Source: Streptomyces sp. SDr-06 (GTDB lineage: Bacteria > Actinomycetota > Actinomycetes > Streptomycetales > Streptomycetaceae). From it: DNA of 64,000 nt. The notes under the pieces were generated by a model that ran no database searches, was not told where the DNA came from, and worked only from the letters and a program-made list of their open reading frames with translations. Position numbers and translations under genes: made by a program. The first letter of the stretch is position 1; every line of letters starts with the position of its first letter. The stretch is from positions 1-64,000 of the forward strand of contig NZ_QOLA01000007.1 in the NCBI RefSeq assembly GCF_003324565.1, given 5' to 3'. This document shows positions 1 to 6,982 of the stretch, in pieces.

Positions 1-2
1 CC

Positions 3-131
3 GCGCTCGCCGAGGCGGGCGGGGGCGAGGGTGCGCCGCTGCTGGGCGGTCCCAAGCCCCTCAGGACGGAGGCCTCCCCCCTCGGCGCCCTCACCAAGGC
101 CCTGGGCCGCCTGCGCCCACCGAACAAATAG
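3..131 (+). CDS. C-terminal fragment of an unknown protein
   Basis: An open frame enters from the left edge and ends at a TAG at 129-131, giving 42 residues that are rich in Ala, Gly, Leu and Pro and end in RLRPPNK. Third-position GC is high, as in neighbouring real genes, which supports coding. The fragment is too short to assign to a family. A rho-independent-type hairpin lies about 410 bases downstream. It could equally be a chance open frame, since nothing upstream is visible. Confidence 0.45.
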   Translation, partial: ALAEAGGGEGAPLLGGPKPLRTEASPLGALTKALGRLRPPNK

Positions 132-823
132 CCCAGCACCGACCCGCCCCCTCGGCGTCAACTCGCACCATCCTGACTCGACTTGGCGACGCACGGCCCC
201 ATCGGCCGGGCGCGCGACTTCGGGCTGACCGCGTACGGGCCCTCGTGCGGCCGCCCGGTCCCGCTGAACACCGCCGGGGCGCGCATGTTTCCGGCCAATG
301 ACGGGGCCGGATGGAACCGTTCCGGGTGGCCGTCGTTCGGGTGCGGACGGATGTGCCACGCAGTCGCGGTGGCCACCGCCCCAACGGCCTGTCGGAGAGG
401 GGCTGTTCCGGATCGGGCTTCCCGGTCGGTTCGCCCGTGGGAAGACGCATAGGCCGGACGGGCTGCGTGAACTGGTCGGCCGGTCCTGGATGTTCGCCCG
501 AGCGAAGCCGCGGTGGGGGAACGTGGTGGCATCCCGCGGCGGGAAGGCGGCTCCGGCCGCCTTCCCTTTTGCCCGGCCTCTCGCGAACCGGCCGCCGGGG
601 GCGGGGTCCGGATCAAGAAATCGGTTTCTTTGCCCGGGCCTTACGAAGATGGATTTCGGCCTCGGTGGCGGACCTCTTGTGGCTCCGCCGAACGCCTGGT
701 TAGGCTCCCGCTCGTTTCGTTTCCTGCACATATTCTTCGCAACTTGACCAACTGTGGGGTGGCTGTGCGCGAACCGGCGTTCCTGAACGCTCCCGAGGCA
801 TCTGCTCCGTCGGCTGAGCGCCG
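132..823. other. 690-bp intergenic region without a convincing gene
   Basis: Short open frames occur on both strands here, but none has a credible ribosome binding site, start and recognisable protein. The stretch holds a strong terminator hairpin at 541-570 and a small AT-rich palindrome AAGAAA-TCGG-TTTCTT at 615-630 in front of the MFS gene, which could be an operator. A TTGACC at 744-749 resembles a -35 box but has no good -10 at the right distance. From about 580 the GC content drops, as is usual for a Streptomyces promoter region. Confidence 0.5.
541..570. terminator. Rho-independent-type terminator hairpin
   Basis: An 11-bp perfect stem (541-551 with 556-566, arm GGGAAGGCGGC) closes a TCCG loop and is followed directly by TTTT on the + strand. 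It would end transcripts from the gene on the left and insulate the peptide cluster that begins at 824. Confidence 0.8.
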
Positions 824-2254
824 ATGAGCCCGGGCACCACCGCCGCCGAGAGACGGGCGGCCCGCCGCCCGTTGTCCCGCGACGTCCGGCTCTTCTGGTG
901 CGCGAGTGCGTCCGACGCGCTCGGCACCCAGGCATCCGGGGTCGTCCTTCCGCTGCTGCTCCTCGGGCTCGGCCATTCGGCGACCGTGGTCGGTCTGGTC
1001 GCGGGGGTGTCCACGGCGGCCGGGCTGCTGCTGGCCCCGCTGGCGGCGATCCCGGCCGATCGCGGCGCACGCAAACCGGTGATGTTCTGGTCCGCCACGG
1101 TCTCGGCGCTGGCCATGGCAGGCGTGACGGTGGCCGTGGCGGCGGGCAGCCCGCCGCTCGCGCTGCTGCTCGGCGCGGTCCTGCTGGAGCGGTTCTCCAC
1201 CGCGGTGTACGAAGCGGCGGCCGCCGGAACCGTGAGCATGATCGCCCCGCCCGCCGACGGCCCCCGCGTGGTGGCCGGGCTCTCGGCGGGCGACCAGGGC
1301 GCGCTGGTCCTGGGCCCGGCGCTGGGCGGCGCCCTCTTCCAGGCCTCCCGCGCACTGCCGTTCCTCGCGGACGCCGTGTCCTACGCCGTGGCCGCCGGAT
1401 GCGTGCGTGCCCTGAGTTCGGACCTGCGGCCGGCGCGGGGGAGTGCGGACGCGAGCGCGGCGGCCGACGCGTCAACCGGATCCGGGAGCGGGACTCCCAA
1501 CTCCCCTATTGCAAGCGGAGATTCGGCGGACGTGATGGGAGTCGCCACTGCCTCCGACCCCGTACCGATGGAGGAGGATGCTTCTGCGGGCCCGGCCCGC
1601 GTCGAGCCCACCCCGGCGGGCGATCCCGCCTCCCACCCGCGCCCTGGTCGCCGCATCCTGGACGAGCTCGGTGCCGGGCTCGCCCTTGCGCGCACCTCGC
1701 CCGTCCTGCGGCTCATCCTGACCTGGACCGCCACGGTCAACGGCGTGATCGTCGCGCTCTACTACGGAGCCGTATTCACCCTCCAAGAGGGGGGTCACGG
1801 AGGCGGGCCGATGGGGCTGGTCCTCGCGGTGTCGGGGGCGGCAGGGCTCGCCGGTTCGCTCGCGGCGCCGCGGATCGCTGGGCGGATCGCCCCCGCGCGC
1901 CTGCTCGTCGCGGTGTCCTGGCTGCTCGTGCCGCTCGCCGCCGGCCTCGCCGCAGCGGACGGGCCCTGGGCGTACGGCGCGTTGTTCGGCGTGTTCTGTC
2001 TGCTGATGCCCCTCGTCGGCGTCGTGCTCCAGTCCCGCGCTCTCCAGGAGACACCGCCCGGCCTCCAGGCCCGTACGGGCGCCGTCCTGGCGAGCGCCGT
2101 GGGCGGGTCGGCCGCGCTCGCGCCGGTCCTGGCCGGTGTGTTCGTGACCCGGGCCGGGACGGCTGCGCCCGCCGTGGCCTGCGCGGGGTTGCTGGCGGCG
2201 CTGGCATGGCGGACGACCGTCGTGCGGTCGAGGCTGACGGGGGTCACGTCATGA
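824..2254 (+). CDS. MFS transporter, likely exporter of the peptide product
   Basis: A 476-residue major facilitator superfamily protein with about 12 hydrophobic segments. The loop after the second helix carries the motif-A-like sequence ADRGARKP (residues 78-85), a hallmark of MFS antiporters. The central cytoplasmic loop (about 200-285) is unusually long, low in complexity and rich in Ala, Ser and Pro. The stop overlaps the next start as ATGA (2251-2254), so it is translationally coupled to the S9 peptidase gene. Because the following genes form a RiPP cluster, export of the mature peptide or self-immunity is the likely job; this is inferred from context only. The ATG at 824 has a weak ribosome binding site, and a downstream start is possible. 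Confidence 0.85.
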   Translation: MSPGTTAAERRAARRPLSRDVRLFWCASASDALGTQASGVVLPLLLLGLGHSATVVGLVAGVSTAAGLLLAPLAAIPADRGARKPVMFWSATVSALAMAGVTVAVAAGSPPLALLLGAVLLERFSTAVYEAAAAGTVSMIAPPADGPRVVAGLSAGDQGALVLGPALGGALFQASRALPFLADAVSYAVAAGCVRALSSDLRPARGSADASAAADASTGSGSGTPNSPIASGDSADVMGVATASDPVPMEEDASAGPARVEPTPAGDPASHPRPGRRILDELGAGLALARTSPVLRLILTWTATVNGVIVALYYGAVFTLQEGGHGGGPMGLVLAVSGAAGLAGSLAAPRIAGRIAPARLLVAVSWLLVPLAAGLAAADGPWAYGALFGVFCLLMPLVGVVLQSRALQETPPGLQARTGAVLASAVGGSAALAPVLAGVFVTRAGTAAPAVACAGLLAALAWRTTVVRSRLTGVTS

Positions 2255-4134
2255 CCGGCCGCTACCACATCTACCGCGCCGCGCTGCCCGAGGTGTGTGC
2301 CGCCGATCCGACCCGGATGGTGTTCACGGCCGACGCCGGGGGCCGCTGCGAGGTGTTCACGTGGGACGCCGCCGCCCGACGGGCACGCCAGGTCACCGAT
2401 CGCCCGCACGGCACGCTGCACTGCGCGATCGACCGCGACGCCCATGTGTGGTGGTTCGACGAGAACGGTGACGGCGCCGGACGCTGGCGGTTCCAGCGGT
2501 TCGCGGGCGGCCCGGACCTGCCGGGGCTCACGGGTGTGCCCAAGGGCGAGCCGCGCGGACTCGCGGTCGGCGACGACGCGTGCGTGGCCATGGGGCTGGG
2601 GGACGCCCGGTCGACCGCGGTGCACCTGGGTCCGCGCGGGGGCGCGGCCCGCGAAGTGACGCGCGTCGACGGGCACGCGACGCTGTGCGGGATCACCCCG
2701 GACGGCAGTCTCCTCGCGCTGAGCGGCGCGGCGGGCTCGCCGCGCGCCGTGACCGTACTCGGCACCGACGGCACCACCCGGGCGGTCCTGGGCGGGGACG
2801 GAGCGGGCGGACGGCTCTGGGCGCTGGGTTTCGCTCCTGTCGCCGACCGTGCCGAACTGCTCCTCGTGAGTGAGGCCGACGACCGCTATGTGCTGGGGAG
2901 TTGGACGCCCGAGACGGGACTGGTCCGTCATGCCTGGTGTGCCTTCGACACCGAGCTGACCGCCCGCTGGCACCCCGACGGCCGCTCGATCCTGGTCCGC
3001 CAGGACCGGCACGGCCGCAGCATCCTGCACCGTGTCCGTCCGGCACGGCGCACCGTCGAGCTCGTACCGACCCCGCGAGGGACCCTGCTGGACGCGGCGC
3101 CGCGCACCGGATCCGATGTGCACGTCCTCTGGACGGACACGGCGACACCGCCCCGCATGATCTCCACGGCGGGCACCCCGCTGCCTCCCACGCAGGGCAT
3201 CCCGGAGCGAGTGCCCGGCGAGCACACGGAGTTGTGGACGCCCGGTCCGGACGGGCCGGTGCACTCGCTGCTCAGTCTGCCCGAGGGGCGCGAGGGCGCG
3301 GTGCCCGCGGTGTTCCTGGTGCACGGCGGGCCCGCCGACCACGACCGGGACGCCTACGACGGGGTGGTGCACTCCCTGGTCGCCTCCGGCTTCGCCGTCG
3401 CCCGCGTCAACTACCGCGGCTCCACCGGGTACGGGCCGCGCTGGCGCGCCGCGTACGGGCAGGGCGTGGGGCTCACCCAGATCGCGGACCTCTCCTCGGT
3501 CCGCGCCGACCTCGCCGAGCGGGGGCTCATCCGCGCCGACGCGACCGGCCTGTGGGGCACGTCATGGGGCGGCTATCTGGTGCTGCTCGCCCTGGGCGCG
3601 CAGCCGGGACTGTGGCAGGCGGGCGTCGCGGTCAAACCCGTCGCCGACTGCGCGGCCGCCCACCGCACCGCCACCCCTGCCCTGCGCGCCCTGGACGAGC
3701 GGCTGTTCGGCGGCACGCCCGACGAGGTGCCCGAACGGTACGAGCGCAGCTCACCCCACCACTACGCCGCCGCCGTCCGGGCGCCGCTCCTGGTCGCCGC
3801 CGCCACCCGGGACGCCAAGTGCCCGCCCGGCCAGGTGCGCGACTACCTCGCCGCGCTGCGCCGCGCGGGCGTGCGCCACGAGTCGATGTGGCTGGACACC
3901 GGCCACGACGGCTACGAGGCCGACCACCACGTCGCCGTCCTGCGCCGCGCGGTGTTCTTCCTCGACGGCGCGCTGCGCCGGTCCCGCACCACCCCCAAGA
4001 CGCCCCGCTCCGACCGGAGCGGGGACAGCGGACGGGTGTGCTCTCCAGCACCCGCCGGTACAGGCACCAGCCACACAGAGAGGAGTTCCTGTCATGCAGA
4101 AGGACATCATCCAGAACGACCCGCTCGCGGGTGA
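2251..4134 (+). CDS. S9 family (prolyl oligopeptidase-type) serine peptidase
   Basis: A 627-residue protein with an N-terminal beta-propeller-like half (about 1-350, repeated Trp/Asp-rich blades) and a C-terminal alpha/beta hydrolase domain. The nucleophile motif GTSWGG puts Ser at residue 438; Asp521 (ATRDAK) and His552 (TGHDGY) complete the triad. No signal peptide is visible, so it is probably cytoplasmic. S9 peptidases prefer short peptides that fit inside the propeller, which suits removal of a RiPP leader. The start overlaps the MFS stop (ATGA). The last 50 or so residues are low in complexity and the stop lies 41 bases inside the precursor peptide gene, an unusual overlap that couples the two. 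The role as leader peptidase is inferred from position. Confidence 0.88.
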   Translation: MTGRYHIYRAALPEVCAADPTRMVFTADAGGRCEVFTWDAAARRARQVTDRPHGTLHCAIDRDAHVWWFDENGDGAGRWRFQRFAGGPDLPGLTGVPKGEPRGLAVGDDACVAMGLGDARSTAVHLGPRGGAAREVTRVDGHATLCGITPDGSLLALSGAAGSPRAVTVLGTDGTTRAVLGGDGAGGRLWALGFAPVADRAELLLVSEADDRYVLGSWTPETGLVRHAWCAFDTELTARWHPDGRSILVRQDRHGRSILHRVRPARRTVELVPTPRGTLLDAAPRTGSDVHVLWTDTATPPRMISTAGTPLPPTQGIPERVPGEHTELWTPGPDGPVHSLLSLPEGREGAVPAVFLVHGGPADHDRDAYDGVVHSLVASGFAVARVNYRGSTGYGPRWRAAYGQGVGLTQIADLSSVRADLAERGLIRADATGLWGTSWGGYLVLLALGAQPGLWQAGVAVKPVADCAAAHRTATPALRALDERLFGGTPDEVPERYERSSPHHYAAAVRAPLLVAAATRDAKCPPGQVRDYLAALRRAGVRHESMWLDTGHDGYEADHHVAVLRRAVFFLDGALRRSRTTPKTPRSDRSGDSGRVCSPAPAGTGTSHTERSSCHAEGHHPERPARG

Positions 4135-4213
4135 CGAGGAGAACCGCAAGCCGGGCATCGGCATCACGGTCACGGTTCCGTTCCGCAACGCCGAGGACGG
4201 CGACGAGGACTGA
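4094..4213 (+). CDS. RiPP precursor peptide, 39 residues
   Basis: A short gene with a strong ribosome binding site (AGAGAGGAG at 4076-4084) and an ATG 9 bases on. The N-terminal part (1-20) is charged and leader-like, starting MQKDIIQNDPLAGDEENRKP. Then follows a beta-branched segment GIGITVTVPF (21-30), then an acidic tail RNAEDGDED. The gene lies between a leader-type peptidase and a B12 radical SAM C-methyltransferase. Val, Ile and Thr side chains in residues 22-28 are plausible targets for methylation of unactivated carbons. The acidic tail after the hydrophobic segment suggests either a C-terminal follower or a core flanked on both sides. The first 41 bases overlap the end of the peptidase gene in another frame. 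I am confident it is translated; the core boundaries are a guess. Confidence 0.82.
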   Translation: MQKDIIQNDPLAGDEENRKPGIGITVTVPFRNAEDGDED

Positions 4214-4219
4214 TCCTCG

Positions 4220-4249
4220 GCCGGCCCGGCGGTTCGCCGCCGGGCCGGC
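4220..4249 (+). terminator. Intercistronic UUCG hairpin after the precursor gene
   Basis: Six bases after the precursor stop, a perfect 13-bp GC stem (4220-4232 with 4237-4249) closes a TTCG tetraloop. No T-run follows, so it is more likely a partial terminator or 3' stabiliser that lets the small peptide message outnumber the enzyme message than a full stop. Confidence 0.65.
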
Positions 4250-4322
4250 ACAGCCCCGGCCCTTCGCCCCCGGCCCCTTGGCCCCCGTCCCGTCACGTCT
4301 CCGCACCCACCGAGGAGCCGAC

Positions 4323-6251
4323 ATGCGTGTCCTGCTGGTCAATATGCCCTGGTCCCCGATCGACCTTCCCTCGCTCGCCCTCGGAATCCTCAAACGCAGC
4401 GTGGACGAACGCGTGCCCGGCGCCCGCGCCGAAGTCCTGCACGCCAATCTCGAATTCACCGACTGGATCACCGCGCGCACCGAATTCACTGCCGAGGACT
4501 ACGAGTACTACTCGCTCTCCTCCTATTTCATGGGCTGCGGCGACTGGGTGTTCTCCTCCGCGCTGTACGACGACCCCACCTGGCGGGACCAGGAGTTCGC
4601 GGACGCGATGAAGGGCAAGCTCCGGCGGTCGCGGCTGCGCATGTCGCAGGAACTGCACCGCCAGGTACCGGAGTTCGTGGAGATGATCGCCCGGCGGATC
4701 GTCGAGTACGCCCCCGACGTCGTCGGCTTCACCTCCACCTTCCAGCAGAACACCGCCGCCCTCGCCGCGGCCAGGCACGTCAAGCGGCTCGCCCCGCACA
4801 TCGTGACCGTCATGGGCGGTGCCAACTGCGACGGCGAGCAGGGCGAGGCCGTCCACCGCAACTTCCCGTTCGTGGACCACGTGATCCGCGGCGAGGGCGA
4901 GGCCGCCTTCCCGCAGCTGCTCACCGCCCTCGCCGAAGGCGAGCACGGCGACGCCCTGTCGGGTGTGCCGGGCCTGTGCCACCGCGATGCCGAAGGCGGG
5001 AGCATCGTCAACCCCATGGCCACCAGCCCGCTGCCGCCGGCCACCATCCTGGCCCCCGACTACAGCGGCTATTTCGAACGCCTCGCCTCGTCCGTGGCCC
5101 GCAACTGGGCCGAACCCAAGCTGGTCGTCGAGGGCGCCCGGGGCTGCTGGTGGGGCGAGAAGCACCACTGCACGTTCTGCGGCCTCAACGGCTCGTTCAT
5201 GCAGTTCCGTTCCAAGAGCCCGGAGGCCTTCTACGAGGAGATCATGGAACTGGCCCGGCGCCACCGGGTCCTGGACATGTACGTCGTCGACAACATCCTC
5301 GACATGGGCTACCTCACCACCGTGCTGCCCCGCATCATCGAGAGCGGCTACGACCTGCGGCTGCACATCGAGATCAAGGCCAACATGCGCCGCGGGCAGC
5401 TCCGTACGCTCGCCGATGCCGGGCTCATCTACGTACAGCCCGGCATCGAGAGCCTCAACAACCGGGTGCTCGACCTGATGGACAAGGGCGTCAGCGGCTG
5501 CCAGAACGTGCGCATGCTCCGGGACGGCGCCGAGACCGGCCTCTCCGTCGCCTGGAACTATCTGCACGGCTTCCCCGGCGAGACCGCCGAGGACTACGAC
5601 CCCGTCATCGCCCAGATACCGGCCCTGGAACATCTCGATCCGCCGGTCGACCTCTCCGCACGCATCGCGATCGAGCGGTTCAGCCCGTACTTCAACCGGC
5701 CCGAGCTGGGCTTCGACGGGCTGCGCCCCGAGGAGCACTACCGCTTCACCTACGATCTGCCCGAGTCGGAGCTCTACGACCTCGCCTACGTCTTCGAGGC
5801 CCCGCAGCGCGGGATCACCGAGCCCACCGTCACCGCGCTCAACGACGCGCTCGCCGCCTGGAAGAAGCACCACGCGGGCGCCCGCCTCACCCACGCCGAC
5901 CTGGGCGACCGCATCGTCCTGGTCAGCCGGCGGCGGGCCTTCGACTGGCGGGCCAAAGAACTGACCGACCCGTTCGAGCTGGCCGTCTTCCGCCTCCTCG
6001 ACCAGCCCCACACGGCCGCCGCCCTCACTCGCAAGGCCGCGGCCCGCGCCAAGGGCGCCGCCCGTGAGGAGAGCGACGTCCAGCGGCTGCTCGACTCCTG
6101 GCTGGCGCTCGGTCTGGTCTTCACCGACGGCGGCCAGTACGTCCACATCGCGCCGTCGGCCGTCAACGAGGACCTGCTGCGGCTGGACTTCATGCGGCAC
6201 GCACAGGCCGCGATCGACGCCGCGCCGCGGCCCGAGCCCGTGCGCGTCTGA
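4323..6251 (+). CDS. B12-binding radical SAM C-methyltransferase for RiPP maturation
   Basis: A 642-residue protein. Residues 1-220 form a Rossmann-like cobalamin-binding domain beginning MRVLLVNMPWSPIDLPSLAL. The radical SAM core follows, with an unusual CX7CX2C cluster motif (C275, C283, C286) within GCWWGEKHHCTFCGLNG. That motif is typical of the family named RiPP maturation radical SAM C-methyltransferase (TIGR03975), not the usual CX3CX2C. A C-terminal helical region (about 540-620) looks like a winged-helix or substrate-binding extension. The enzyme would use SAM plus methylcobalamin to methylate sp3 carbons in the adjacent precursor. The ATG at 4323 has the purine-rich AGGAGCCGAC in front of it. 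It lies 109 bases downstream of the precursor, behind a strong hairpin. Confidence 0.9.
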   Translation: MRVLLVNMPWSPIDLPSLALGILKRSVDERVPGARAEVLHANLEFTDWITARTEFTAEDYEYYSLSSYFMGCGDWVFSSALYDDPTWRDQEFADAMKGKLRRSRLRMSQELHRQVPEFVEMIARRIVEYAPDVVGFTSTFQQNTAALAAARHVKRLAPHIVTVMGGANCDGEQGEAVHRNFPFVDHVIRGEGEAAFPQLLTALAEGEHGDALSGVPGLCHRDAEGGSIVNPMATSPLPPATILAPDYSGYFERLASSVARNWAEPKLVVEGARGCWWGEKHHCTFCGLNGSFMQFRSKSPEAFYEEIMELARRHRVLDMYVVDNILDMGYLTTVLPRIIESGYDLRLHIEIKANMRRGQLRTLADAGLIYVQPGIESLNNRVLDLMDKGVSGCQNVRMLRDGAETGLSVAWNYLHGFPGETAEDYDPVIAQIPALEHLDPPVDLSARIAIERFSPYFNRPELGFDGLRPEEHYRFTYDLPESELYDLAYVFEAPQRGITEPTVTALNDALAAWKKHHAGARLTHADLGDRIVLVSRRRAFDWRAKELTDPFELAVFRLLDQPHTAAALTRKAAARAKGAAREESDVQRLLDSWLALGLVFTDGGQYVHIAPSAVNEDLLRLDFMRHAQAAIDAAPRPEPVRV

Positions 6252-6275
6252 CCGAGCATCAGGAGGACAAGCCCC

Positions 6276-6953
6276 ATGAGTACCGCCCTCACCACCGGCA
6301 TCGGAACGCTCACGGTCGGCGCCTGGCGCGACTACGACCCCGAAGCCTGCGCCCTGCCCGGGATGCACCTCGGCGACATCGAACTGACCGGCCCCCTGGA
6401 CAAGGAGAGCGACCGGCTGTGGGAGCGGGGCGTGCGCCGTGTCCGGCTGCCGGAGACCGTCGACCTCACCGGCCTCGACGCCCCCGGCGCAGCCGAGCGC
6501 GCCGTGCGCGGGCTCAGCCTCGTACGGGACCTGACGGCCCGGGCCGTCCTGGTCGAGTGGAAGCTGCGGCTCGACCCGGCCGCACCCGACGACAGCTGGC
6601 AGAGCCTCAGCCACCTCCAGCCGCCGCAGCGCCTTCAGGGCCCGGCCGACGGAGCCGGTGACCTGCGCCGCTGGCGCGACGGGCACTACCTCTGCAAGTG
6701 CCTGTGGCGGCAGGGCCCCGGCTTCGTCCAGATCCGCGACCGCCGCTGGGGCGACCTGCGCCGCTTCACCGCCGACGAGCCGGAGTACCAGCAGGTCATC
6801 GAGGCGCTCGCCTACGGCGCCCCGACGGCCTCGGTGCCCCCGGCCGTGCTCGCCGACTTCGTGGAGGAGCGCCTCGTCCTGGAGGTCGGCGCGCTCGCGT
6901 GGTGGATGCCGTACCGGGTGAGCCGCTGGATCCAGGAGGCGATGGCGATCTGA
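6276..6953 (+). CDS. DUF5825-like protein of the RiPP cluster
   Basis: A 225-residue soluble protein with a good ribosome binding site (AGGAGG at 6265-6270) 24 bases after the radical SAM gene, so the two are probably one operon. It has no signal peptide or membrane segment. The sequence contains a repeated Trp/Arg-rich pattern (WRDYD, WKLRL, RRWRDGHYLCKCLWRQG). I recognise the overall sequence as resembling DUF5825, a family met next to B12 radical SAM RiPP enzymes. The function is unknown; a peptide-presenting partner of the methyltransferase is a reasonable guess. It converges with the molybdenum hydroxylase gene 29 bases away. Confidence 0.75.
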   Translation: MSTALTTGIGTLTVGAWRDYDPEACALPGMHLGDIELTGPLDKESDRLWERGVRRVRLPETVDLTGLDAPGAAERAVRGLSLVRDLTARAVLVEWKLRLDPAAPDDSWQSLSHLQPPQRLQGPADGAGDLRRWRDGHYLCKCLWRQGPGFVQIRDRRWGDLRRFTADEPEYQQVIEALAYGAPTASVPPAVLADFVEERLVLEVGALAWWMPYRVSRWIQEAMAI

Positions 6954-6982
6954 CGGGCCGCGCCTGCGATGGGGCGCCCAGG

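Noticed and set aside
183..452. Overlapping short frames in the first 800 bases on both strands
   Set aside because: None has a binding site or recognisable sequence, and they overlap each other.
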